Of a stretch of DNA of 42,689 bases, positions 1 to 6,621 are shown one piece after another. Source of the stretch: an uncultured Acidimicrobiales bacterium (lineage in GTDB: Bacteria > Actinomycetota > Acidimicrobiia > Acidimicrobiales > SHLQ01); the NCBI GenBank assembly GCA_937922235.1, contig CAKZVC010000004.1, positions 1 to 42,689 of the forward strand, written 5' to 3'. The translations under genes and the position numbers were made by a program. Numbering within the stretch: position 1 is the stretch's first letter; each line of letters begins with the position of its first letter. The notes beneath the pieces were generated by a model that saw nothing but the letters and a program-made list of their open reading frames with translations, made no database searches and was not told the DNA's origin.

Positions 1-6
1 GATGTG

Positions 7-38
7 AGCCTGCCGGGGACTTCGGTCCCCGGCAGGCT
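7..38 (+). terminator. Hairpin with UUCG tetraloop
   Basis: A near-perfect inverted repeat has 13-bp GC-rich arms (positions 8-20 and 25-37, plus an A-T pair at 7/38) closing a C(UUCG)G tetraloop, one of the most stable RNA loops known. No T-tract follows directly, so it may be a terminator for a gene to the left or an RNA-stabilising hairpin between cistrons of a Liv transport operon. Confidence 0.7.
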
Positions 39-85
39 CTGCCAGCAAGTTCTGTTCTGTCGCGAATCTCTAGGGGGAGAGCTAC

Positions 86-883
86 GTGCTCGAAGTCGCA
101 AACCTTGAAGTTGTCTACAACGATGTGATCTTGGTCCTGCGCGGACTGTCCATCGAAGTTCCTGAAGGCCAGATCGTTGCGCTGCTTGGCGCAAACGGTG
201 CGGGCAAGACCACCACCCTTCGGGCGATCAGTGGTCTGCTCGGCGTGCACGAAGGTGAGGCCACGAAGGGCTCGGTGACGTGGAGGGGCAAAGAGATCAC
301 GCATCTCAACCCAGCCGACATCGTCAAGGACGGCATTACCCAGGTGATGGAAGGCCGGCGAGTATTCGCCGAGTTGACCGTCGATGAGAACCTGCAGACG
401 GGTGGCTTCACCAACAACGACAAGCAGTCGGTGCAAGACGCCTACGACCGCACGATGGAATTGTTCCCCGTGCTGAAGGAACGCCGGAGCTCGATTGCCG
501 GCTACCTCTCTGGTGGCGAGCAGCAGATGCTCGCGATCGGACGTGCCATGATGGCAAACCCCGAGCTCCTCATTCTCGATGAGCCTTCGCTCGGACTCGC
601 ACCGCTGCTCGTCGAGCAGATCCGTGACATCGTGGTCGATATCAACAAGAGCGGTGTTAGCGTGCTGCTGATCGAGCAGAACGCCGCAATGGCACTCTCG
701 ATTGCTGACTACGGCTACATCATGGAGAACGGCAAGATCGTTCTCGATGGCGAAGCCGAAAAGCTTCGCGAGGACGAAGACGTCCAAGAGTTCTACCTCG
801 GACTCCACACCGATGAATCCGGTGAACGAAAGAGTTTCCGAGACGTCAAGCACTACAAGCGCCGCAAGCGGTGGCTGTCGTAA
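86..883 (+). CDS. livF: Branched-chain amino-acid-type ABC transporter ATPase (LivF-like)
   Basis: This is a cytoplasmic ATPase subunit of a HAAT/Liv-type importer, which energises uptake of branched-chain amino acids or related amides and acids. Walker A GANGAGKT is at residues 35-42, the signature LSGGEQQ at 141-147 and Walker B LLILDEP at 161-167. The length (265 aa) exceeds a standard LivF (about 235) because of a basic tail ending in KRRKRWLS. The start is GTG, chosen because AGGGGGAGA lies 5-13 nt upstream. The partner ATPase follows after 18 nt. The permeases and binding protein are not in the window and probably lie to the left. The substrate cannot be read from the ATPase alone. Confidence 0.9.
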   Translation: MLEVANLEVVYNDVILVLRGLSIEVPEGQIVALLGANGAGKTTTLRAISGLLGVHEGEATKGSVTWRGKEITHLNPADIVKDGITQVMEGRRVFAELTVDENLQTGGFTNNDKQSVQDAYDRTMELFPVLKERRSSIAGYLSGGEQQMLAIGRAMMANPELLILDEPSLGLAPLLVEQIRDIVVDINKSGVSVLLIEQNAAMALSIADYGYIMENGKIVLDGEAEKLREDEDVQEFYLGLHTDESGERKSFRDVKHYKRRKRWLS

Positions 884-901
884 CCGGGAGGTTCTTTTCT
901 T

Positions 902-1678
902 ATGGCTGATCATCTTCTCGAAGTCGACGACATCACCCTCCGCTTCGGTGGCGTGACCGCAATCAACGGCGTGGGTTTCCACGTGGACGATGGCGAACTG
1001 TTCTCGATCATTGGTCCGAACGGCGCGGGTAAGACGTCGATTTTCAACACGCTGTCGCAGGTGTACCGCCCCCAGGAGGGCGACATCCGCTGGCAGGGCC
1101 AATCGATCATGGGCATGCGGCCGGACAAGGTCGCCGAAATGGGCATTGCTCGTACGTTCCAGAACATCGAGCTGTTCGCAAACATGACCGTGGTCGACAA
1201 CTTGCTCACGGGTCGCCACGTTCGCATGAAGAGCTCGTGGCTTGCCGGAGCGATGTGGTTCGGCGCAGCGAAGAAGGAAGAGATGGAGAACCGCCGCAAG
1301 GTGGAAGACATCATCGACTTCCTCGAGATCGAGGCCTACCGCAAGAGCCCAGTTGCGCTCCTGCCCTACGGCATCCAGAAGCGAGTCGAGCTCGGTCGAG
1401 CCCTCGCTATGGACCCTGTGCTGCTGCTCCTCGATGAGCCAGTTGCAGGCATGAACCAGGAAGAGACCGAGGATATGGCTCGGTTCATCCTCGACATCCG
1501 TCGTGAGCTGAACATCGCGATGATCATGGTCGAGCACGACATGGGACTCGTCATGGACATCGCCGATCGCATCATGGTGCTCGACTTCGGCCAGAAGATC
1601 GCCGAAGGCTTGCCAGACGAGATCCAGTCGAACCCAGAGGTCATCGCCGCCTACCTCGGCGGCGAGCTTTCCTCGTAG
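902..1678 (+). CDS. livG: Branched-chain amino-acid-type ABC transporter ATPase (LivG-like)
   Basis: This is the second ATPase of the Liv-type importer and works as a heterodimer with the product of the preceding gene. Walker A GPNGAGKT is at residues 38-45, a degenerate signature LPYGIQK at 154-160, Walker B LLLLDEP at 174-180, and the switch histidine in MVEHDMG follows. The length (258 aa) is normal for LivG, including the insertion after ARTFQNIELF typical of this subfamily. The ATG is preceded by GGGAGG about 10 nt upstream. The gene is the last of its transcription unit; a short GGGC-TTC-GCCC hairpin lies just after the stop. Confidence 0.9.
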   Translation: MADHLLEVDDITLRFGGVTAINGVGFHVDDGELFSIIGPNGAGKTSIFNTLSQVYRPQEGDIRWQGQSIMGMRPDKVAEMGIARTFQNIELFANMTVVDNLLTGRHVRMKSSWLAGAMWFGAAKKEEMENRRKVEDIIDFLEIEAYRKSPVALLPYGIQKRVELGRALAMDPVLLLLDEPVAGMNQEETEDMARFILDIRRELNIAMIMVEHDMGLVMDIADRIMVLDFGQKIAEGLPDEIQSNPEVIAAYLGGELSS

Positions 1679-1878
1679 TTTCCCGGGCTTCGCCCTCCAG
1701 GGCTCAAATCCGTCGCTGCGCTCCTCGATTTCGCGCCTGCTGCGCCTTAGGCGGCGCCTGGTCGCTCGTCCCTCACTCCCGCACGCGGCTTCGCCGTCCT
1801 TCGTGCGTATACACGCTCTCGCGTCTAGCTTGCCTAAGCAGTGCTGTCGCACGCCGGAGGCGGTGTTTTCGCGGCCAA
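1679..1878. other. Non-coding GC-rich intergenic stretch
   Basis: About 200 bp without a credible gene lie between the transporter ATPase and the tandem repeats. A weak hairpin (GGGC-TTC-GCCC, 1685-1695) follows the stop codon and may contribute to termination. The rest is rich in short self-complementary GC words such as GGCGCC. A 13-nt word, GCCGGAGGCGGTG near 1853, recurs in the intergenic region near 13068, suggesting both hold remnants of the same repeat family. Confidence 0.5.
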
Positions 1879-1980
1879 TGGGGTCAGACCCTCTTGGCGG
1901 CGCGATGACTTTTGGGGTCTGACCCTCTTGGCCGCGCGATGACTATTGGGGTCAGACCCTCTTGGCCGCGCTGGCGTGGG
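1879..1980. repeat. Three tandem copies of a 34-bp REP-like unit
   Basis: Three head-to-tail 34-bp units occupy 1879-1912, 1913-1946 and 1947-1980. Each begins TGGGGTCWGACCCTCTTGG, where GGGTCAGACCC is a near-palindrome. Units 1 and 2 are almost identical throughout, while unit 3 diverges in its last third. The block ends 35 bp before the biotin synthase start, so it sits across the region where that gene's -35 would be. Similar GGGGTCAGACCC palindromes are known as REP-like elements in many bacteria. Confidence 0.85.
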
Positions 1981-2000
1981 TTGGTGGTGGCGAGTTTCGC

Positions 2001-2006
2001 TAGAGT
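2001..2006 (+). promoter_or_regulatory. -10 box for bioB (near-leaderless)
   Basis: TAGAGT lies 9 nt before the ATG of biotin synthase. A transcript starting about 7 nt after it would have a leader of only a few bases. No clear -35 is seen because the 34-bp repeats abut this site. Confidence 0.45.
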
Positions 2007-2015
2007 CGGGGGCGC

Positions 2016-3104
2016 ATGGATTCCGCCTTTTACGACTCGTTGGCTTCTTCGGCACTGCAGGGGGAGGAGCTTTCTGACGCGGTTTGCGAGCAGGTCCTGG
2101 TCGACCCGGAGGTTGACGTTCTATCGCTCCTGAACGCTGCCTATGCGGTGCGCAAGGCGCATTGGGGCAATCAGGTCACCGTTCACATCTTGAACAATGC
2201 CGCGAATGGAAACTGCCCGGAAGACTGCTCGTACTGCACCCAAGCAAAGACCAGCGACGTCGACATCGAGGACTACCCGATGAAGAGTCGCGAAGAGGTG
2301 CTTGACGAAGCGAAGCTCGCGTACGAAAACGGTGCCTTTCGCTACTGCATGGTTTTCTCGGGGCGTGGCCCGTCGAAGACCCGCACCGCCGAGCTTGCAT
2401 CGCTCGTGTCGGAGATCAAGGCGACCTACCCGCTCGAAGTGTGTGTGTCGGCCGGACTTCTCGACGATGACAAGGCAGCCGTGTTGGCTGATGCTGGTCT
2501 CGATCGGCTGAATCACAACCTCAACACGTCCGAAGAGCACTACGCCGAAATCTGCACCACACACACATACGAAGACCGTCTCAACACGTTGCGGGCGGCG
2601 AAGCGCAACGGCATCGAGATGTGCTCGGGCCTCATTGCCGGAATGGGCGAACCTGCGAGCGACCTGGTCGAGATCGCCAAGACTCTCCGAGAACTTGAGG
2701 CCGAGTCGATCCCGGTCAACTTCCTCTTGCCATTCGAAGGTAACGAGCTCGTGACCCCGCAAGGTCTTTCTCCGCAGTACTGCTTGCGCGTGTTGTCGAT
2801 GTTTCGCCTGACGAACCCAACCGCCGAGATTCGTATCGCTGCTGGTCGAGAGTTTCACCTCCGCTCGATGGAAGTCATGGCGCTCTACCCGGCCAACTCG
2901 CTCTTTCTCGATGGGTACTTGAACGCGAAGGGCGCCTCGTCGAATCGCACCTATCAGATGATCCAAGACGCTGGTTTCGAGATCACGAGCGACTTCGGTA
3001 CCGAGCAGCTGCTTGCGTCCGCTGAACGGGGCACGGAGCATCCGGTTGAGATTGCCGGGAAGAGCGCGGTCAAAACTATCGACGACCTCCGCCCAGCTCG
3101 CTGA
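2016..3104 (+). CDS. bioB: Biotin synthase
   Basis: This radical-SAM enzyme inserts sulfur into dethiobiotin, the last step of biotin synthesis, in the cytoplasm. The [4Fe-4S]/SAM-binding triad CxxxCxxC is present as Cys67, Cys71 and Cys74 in NCPEDCSYC. Downstream motifs YCMVFSGRGP, CSGLIAGMGE and NFLLPFEGN, and the [2Fe-2S]-site region with AAGREFHLRS, match the family. The length of 362 aa is a little above average because of the C-terminus. No other biotin gene is adjacent, so the gene stands alone between two repeat-rich intergenic regions. The ATG follows a -10 box by 9 nt. A long antisense reading frame over this gene is a shadow. Confidence 0.95.
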   Translation: MDSAFYDSLASSALQGEELSDAVCEQVLVDPEVDVLSLLNAAYAVRKAHWGNQVTVHILNNAANGNCPEDCSYCTQAKTSDVDIEDYPMKSREEVLDEAKLAYENGAFRYCMVFSGRGPSKTRTAELASLVSEIKATYPLEVCVSAGLLDDDKAAVLADAGLDRLNHNLNTSEEHYAEICTTHTYEDRLNTLRAAKRNGIEMCSGLIAGMGEPASDLVEIAKTLRELEAESIPVNFLLPFEGNELVTPQGLSPQYCLRVLSMFRLTNPTAEIRIAAGREFHLRSMEVMALYPANSLFLDGYLNAKGASSNRTYQMIQDAGFEITSDFGTEQLLASAERGTEHPVEIAGKSAVKTIDDLRPAR

Positions 3105-3193
3105 ACCAGTAACCCGTCCGCTCGGGCGAGCCGCAAATTCTGTCCCCGTTGATGGCCCAAGGGGCACTTTGCCCGGGCTCCAACACGCTGAGT
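3105..3193. other. Intergenic spacer after bioB
   Basis: Sequence between the biotin synthase stop and the first palindrome of the REP-like cluster. No gene, ribosome-binding site or clear terminator was seen. Confidence 0.4.
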
Positions 3194-3497
3194 AGTGCCA
3201 GGCACTGTCGGGCCATACGCGTGCGTCGTCTCGAACCCGGATCAAGGGTCAGACCACGTTTCGCCTGTTTTCGTACCTGGCACCAAACAGCCATTCTGTG
3301 CCAGGTACAAATCGGGCCCAACTCGACTGCGAGGTATAGGCGAACTGCAATTCGTGAAATGAGTGTGTTGATTATTCGGCTTACGAGGTACGTGAGACGA
3401 GGCACTGGTGCCTGGCACCAATATCGGAAATCTGGTTTACGGGACTCTCGATGTGCCGACCGATCGGGCGCAACAGTGCCAGATCGTGCCCGGCACT
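3194..3497. repeat. Cluster of REP-like palindromes (GTGCCWGGCAC family)
   Basis: At least four related palindromes share the core GTGCC-A/T-GGCAC. AGTGCC-A-GGCACT is at 3194-3206. An 11-bp inverted repeat GTACCTGGCAC/GTGCCAGGTAC is at 3273-3283 and 3298-3308 with a 14-nt loop. TGGTGCC-T-GGCACCA is at 3406-3420. AGTGCC...GGCACT is at 3475-3480 and 3492-3497. A GGGTCAGACC word near 3246 links this block to the tandem repeats before biotin synthase. Open frames across the block have no family features and are not genes. This looks like a bacterial interspersed mosaic element. Confidence 0.8.
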
Positions 3498-3536
3498 ATT
3501 GTGTGCGATCTGGGCGGAAGTCCCAACGGGTGGGGA

Positions 3537-3598
3537 GAGCTCGCGAAGCGAACTTGGAAGCTTCGCGGATCTCCGCCGGGAGTGCGGAGGGTTACGGC
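3537..3598. repeat. Dispersed 62-bp hairpin repeat, copy A
   Basis: This copy is similar to 13168-13230. The shared segment begins GAGCTCGCGWAGCGAACTTG and ends GTTACSGC. Two hairpins can form: CGCGAAGC/GCTTCGCG (3542-3549 with 3560-3567) and CTCCGC/GCGGAG (3571-3576 with 3584-3589) around the heptamer loop CGGGAGT. The repeat ends at the 3' end of the adjacent minus-strand gene and contains its TAA stop codon. Confidence 0.75.
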
Positions 3599-4014
3599 AG
3601 CGCGTAGGTGACGGTGGCGTGGGCGACGGGTTTGTCGGGTTTGCCGTCGATGTACATTTCGATGTCGCCGTAGATGAGCTTGCGGCCCCGCTTGAGCCGA
3701 CGGCCGACGCCGATCACGTCGCCGCCAATGGCTGGCCGAAGGAAGGTGATGTGCAGGTCCCACGTGACCGCCATCGGCGTGATTCCCTCAGATAGAAACG
3801 TCAGCGCCCAACCGCACAGGTCAGCCACGGTAAACAGCGTCGGGCCGGCGATATAGCCGCCAGGGCGAAGCAGCGATTCGTCATAGGTCCAGCGCACGAC
3901 AACATCGTCGACGCCGACTGACTCAACTCGAACCGGGCCGCTCTTGGTGAAGTCGCCCTGTTCGGCGAGAAAGCTGTTGATCTCGTCAGCGGACACTGCT
4001 GGCGCATCGCTCAT
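3592..4014 (-). CDS. Hotdog-fold thioesterase (PaaI family)
   Basis: This is a predicted acyl-CoA thioesterase of 140 aa, a normal size for a single hotdog domain. Recognisable parts are RPGGYIAGPTLFTVADLCGW, corresponding to the active-site helix of PaaI-like enzymes, and the central strand region ITPMAVTWDLHITFLRPAIG. The classical HGG before the helix is replaced by YIAGP, so catalysis may differ from PaaI. Its ATG overlaps the stop of the upstream thioesterase gene (ATGA), so the two are translated together. The stop codon lies inside a dispersed repeat. The substrate is unknown. Confidence 0.8.
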   Translation of the reverse strand: MSDAPAVSADEINSFLAEQGDFTKSGPVRVESVGVDDVVVRWTYDESLLRPGGYIAGPTLFTVADLCGWALTFLSEGITPMAVTWDLHITFLRPAIGGDVIGVGRRLKRGRKLIYGDIEMYIDGKPDKPVAHATVTYALP

Positions 4015-4388
4015 CGTCGTACTGTCCTTGTTCGTCCTCGAAAGTGTGCAACTGGTTCGTCGCGTTGGTTGACGATCCTCACGTCGATCAGGTTGGTGCG
4101 TCCCCAGCCGTCGACTCGATCGCCAATAGCCGTGAGTTCATCACCTACGCGCGCTGCCTGGGCGTAGTCGATCTCGGCGTGCCCAGCGAACGCAACGGAG
4201 TCGTCGCCGAGCGGCCCGTTCGTTGTGTAATCCATCACCGCATCGGCCAACAAGAAGAGCAACCCGCCGTGGCAAACTCCGTGGCTATTCACCATTGCAT
4301 CGGTCACGGTCATGGTGGCAGTCACGTCGTCGTCGGTGCGAGCAATGACGATGCCGTACTGATCGACGGCGGGGTCGGATCCTTGCAT
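4011..4388 (-). CDS. PaaI-type hotdog thioesterase
   Basis: A 125-aa protein with the PaaI signature: NSHGVCHGGLLFLLADAVMD (HGG plus the helix with the catalytic acidic residue) and AGHAEIDYAQAARVGDELTA. PaaI enzymes hydrolyse hydroxyphenylacetyl-CoA and similar ring thioesters and protect against CoA depletion. No phenylacetate genes are visible nearby, so the true substrate is open. The transcript is probably leaderless: TAGGCT (4400-4395 on the minus strand) is followed by 6 nt and then the ATG. The gene is first in a two-gene unit and divergent from an aldehyde dehydrogenase gene. Confidence 0.85.
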   Translation of the reverse strand: MQGSDPAVDQYGIVIARTDDDVTATMTVTDAMVNSHGVCHGGLLFLLADAVMDYTTNGPLGDDSVAFAGHAEIDYAQAARVGDELTAIGDRVDGWGRTNLIDVRIVNQRDEPVAHFRGRTRTVRR

Positions 4389-4394
4389 TCGGCG

Positions 4395-4404
4395 AGCCTA
4401 GTCT
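4395..4404. promoter_or_regulatory. Overlapping divergent -10 boxes
   Basis: The 10-bp segment AGCCTAGTCT contains two opposed -10 boxes that share the central TA. TAGGCT reads leftwards, 6 nt before the thioesterase ATG at 4388. TAGTCT reads rightwards, 6 nt before the dehydrogenase ATG at 4411. Two polymerases could not open both at once. Confidence 0.6.
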
Positions 4405-4410
4405 GTGGCT

Positions 4411-5838
4411 ATGTTCATCAATGGAGAGTTCGTCGACGCCATCTCGGGTCGGACCTTTGACGTAGCCAACCCCGCAACCGGCGAGCACCTAGGAAGCGTC
4501 CCCGACGGTGACGCAGCCGATGCTGAACGAGCCATTGCCGCCGCGGATGCTGCCTTTGCCGACTGGTCACAAACGACGGCCTACGAACGCGCCGACATCT
4601 TGATGGCCGCATGGAACCTGATGCGTGAACGAGCCGGTGACCTGGCTGAGCTCATGACCGCGGAGCAAGGTAAGCCGCTCCGAGCCTCGGCCGCCGAAGT
4701 GAACTACGGCGCCGATTTCATCCGCTGGTTCGCCGAGGAGGCTCGACGCCTGACGGGGGAGTGGATCCCATCATCGCGTGCAAACCAACGATTCCTGTCG
4801 GTACAAGCGCCCGTTGGCGTGGTCGCTGCCGTCACGCCGTGGAACTATCCAATGTCGATGCTCACCCGGAAGATGGCCCCGGCGCTTGCGGCAGGGTGCA
4901 CCCTCGTCCTCAAGCCAGCCGAGGCAACCCCACTGAATGCGAAGGCGATCTTCGAGTTGTTCCACGATGCTGGAGTGCCGGCTGGGGTCATCAACATGGT
5001 GACAGCCCAGAACCCGGTGCCGATCGGCGACGTGTTCACGTCCGATCCACGAGTCGCAAAGCTGACGTTCACCGGCTCGACTGCGGTTGGGCGGACCCTT
5101 GCTGCTGCTGCGGGCGCGTCGCTCAAGCGCATTTCGGTCGAGCTCGGCGGCCATGCTCCGTTTATCGTCATGCCCGACGCCGATCCCGTCCACGCTGCCA
5201 AGGGCGCAGGTGCATTGAAATTCCTCAACGCCGGACAGGCGTGCATCAGCCCGAACCGTATCTACGTGCACACCGACCACCTCGACGCCTTCACGTCAAC
5301 GATGGCCGAACGGGTCGGTCGCATCGTCACCGGCAACGGAGCGGCCGAGGGTGTTGGATGTGGCCCGCTCGTCAACGACGCAGCAGTGGCAAAGGTCGAA
5401 GCTCAAGTTGATGACGCTGTGGCCCACGGAGCCGAAGCGCTCGTCGGTGGCTCCCGGCTGACCGAGGGCGACCTCGCCAACGGGCACTTCTACGCACCAA
5501 CCGTGCTCGCTGGTGTCACCGACTCGATGCGGATCTATCGCGAAGAGACCTTCGGGCCGGTCGCTCCGATCATTGCCTACGACGACCCAGACCAGGTCGT
5601 GGCTATGGCGAACGATACGAACTATGGCCTCGCTGCCTACGTCTACACCAATGATCTCAAGACGGCGCTGAGAACCGTCGAGGGTCTTCGCTTCGGCATC
5701 ATTGGCGTCAACGACGTCAACCCGACGTCGGCGTCCGTGCCATTCGGCGGAATGAAAGACTCCGGACTCGGTCGAGAGGGTGCACGTGAAGGGCTGCTCG
5801 AGTACCTCGAAACCAAGACAGCGGGCATTGCTATCTAG
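4411..5838 (+). CDS. gabD: NAD(P)-dependent succinate-semialdehyde dehydrogenase family
   Basis: This aldehyde dehydrogenase probably oxidises succinic semialdehyde to succinate, linking 4-aminobutyrate breakdown to the TCA cycle. The catalytic Cys is in NAGQACISPN and lies 34 residues after the general-base Glu of VELGGHAPF (Cys278 and Glu244 from the ATG used here). FTGSTAVGR is the cofactor-binding turn, and PFGGMKDSGLGREG closes the fold. The length of 475 aa is typical. ATG 4411 is preferred to an in-frame GTG at 4405 because a TAGTCT -10 box ends 6 nt before it, giving a leaderless message. Other short-chain semialdehyde substrates are possible. Confidence 0.88.
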   Translation: MFINGEFVDAISGRTFDVANPATGEHLGSVPDGDAADAERAIAAADAAFADWSQTTAYERADILMAAWNLMRERAGDLAELMTAEQGKPLRASAAEVNYGADFIRWFAEEARRLTGEWIPSSRANQRFLSVQAPVGVVAAVTPWNYPMSMLTRKMAPALAAGCTLVLKPAEATPLNAKAIFELFHDAGVPAGVINMVTAQNPVPIGDVFTSDPRVAKLTFTGSTAVGRTLAAAAGASLKRISVELGGHAPFIVMPDADPVHAAKGAGALKFLNAGQACISPNRIYVHTDHLDAFTSTMAERVGRIVTGNGAAEGVGCGPLVNDAAVAKVEAQVDDAVAHGAEALVGGSRLTEGDLANGHFYAPTVLAGVTDSMRIYREETFGPVAPIIAYDDPDQVVAMANDTNYGLAAYVYTNDLKTALRTVEGLRFGIIGVNDVNPTSASVPFGGMKDSGLGREGAREGLLEYLETKTAGIAI

Positions 5839-5887
5839 CGGAGCGATCTCGGGAGCGACCCCCAAAGAAGCGATTCGGCTTTAGAGG

Positions 5888-5893
5888 TAGGAT
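5888..5893 (+). promoter_or_regulatory. -10 box, leaderless start
   Basis: TAGGAT is followed by 5 nt and the ATG at 5899. The same bases also include a possible GAGG ribosome-binding word (5884-5887), so the gene may use either mode. Confidence 0.45.
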
Positions 5894-5898
5894 TGACT

Positions 5899-6618
5899 AT
5901 GGCAGGAGCGACATGGAACGACCGGCAACCAACTGATTGGTTGGCGTCGAACGGGAAGTGGTACGCGAGCTCGTCCTACCCGCGCGGGTGGGACAGCACG
6001 GCGCTTCCACCCGCCCCCGGCCACGGCGGCGTGACGTCGATACTGAAGAAGTACACGAAAGCTGTTACTGACGTGCAGTCCGACTTCATGGATCGCCTCG
6101 GCGGCCCCGAGTCCGACGGTGCTGAATATCGCAGCTACGACGCGTTCGGAAACTACGAGGACGACGAGCAGTACGAGTACGAAGACGACTTCGTGCTCCA
6201 CGAGGAGCCGCCTCGCCGCGAACCGCCCCGCACGAAGACGCCGCCTCCGCCATCAAGCGAGCGTCCAGCGCCGCCAACGGGGTTCTCGGTGGCGAAGTCC
6301 GGCCGCACGGTTGCCCCGGCAACCGTGACCGCCCAACGCGACTACGCCGAGAAGCTTGGGTCCGGCACATTGCCCCCACCGTCGCTGGGTGCCGGGGACA
6401 CGCCGCCTCCACCGGGACGTCTCTCCCCGCCGAGCCCTCCAGGCGTTCCAGCCCCTCCAGCCCCGCCAAAACCTCCAACGCCAGCCCGTGCCGTCGAACC
6501 AGCACCGGCACCGCAGACTCCAAATCTCGAAGTCCTTGCGGGCGACCTTGGTAAGGTCCTCGGGAGCGCCCGCAAGAAGATCGAAAAGGCGTTGAACGAC
6601 TCCTACGAAGGACAGTAA
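5899..6618 (+). CDS. Proline-rich protein with N-terminal W..GKWY motif
   Basis: No enzyme family is recognised. The first 35 residues contain DWLASNGKWYASS and GWDSTALPPAPG, a short motif common at the ends of actinobacterial membrane and secreted proteins. The middle is strongly acidic (runs of D/E/Y near residues 85-105), followed by a long Pro-rich, presumably disordered region (about 110-205). A short predicted helix lies near the C-terminus (LAGDLGKVLGSARKKIEKAL). There is no signal peptide or membrane segment. The stop is 3 nt before the next start, so it is co-transcribed with the indolepyruvate oxidoreductase gene. The start ATG is chosen from the -10 box spacing. Confidence 0.7.
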   Translation: MAGATWNDRQPTDWLASNGKWYASSSYPRGWDSTALPPAPGHGGVTSILKKYTKAVTDVQSDFMDRLGGPESDGAEYRSYDAFGNYEDDEQYEYEDDFVLHEEPPRREPPRTKTPPPPSSERPAPPTGFSVAKSGRTVAPATVTAQRDYAEKLGSGTLPPPSLGAGDTPPPPGRLSPPSPPGVPAPPAPPKPPTPARAVEPAPAPQTPNLEVLAGDLGKVLGSARKKIEKALNDSYEGQ

Positions 6619-6621
6619 CCA

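Noticed and set aside
1879..1980. CRISPR array
   Set aside because: Three 34-bp units are directly adjacent with no spacers and no cas genes nearby.
2121..3245. 374-codon minus-strand frame over biotin synthase
   Set aside because: It lies antisense to a clear, complete bioB and shows no recognisable domain; typical high-GC shadow.
3149..3607. 152-codon plus-strand frame after biotin synthase
   Set aside because: It runs across a cluster of palindromic repeats and has no protein-like composition.
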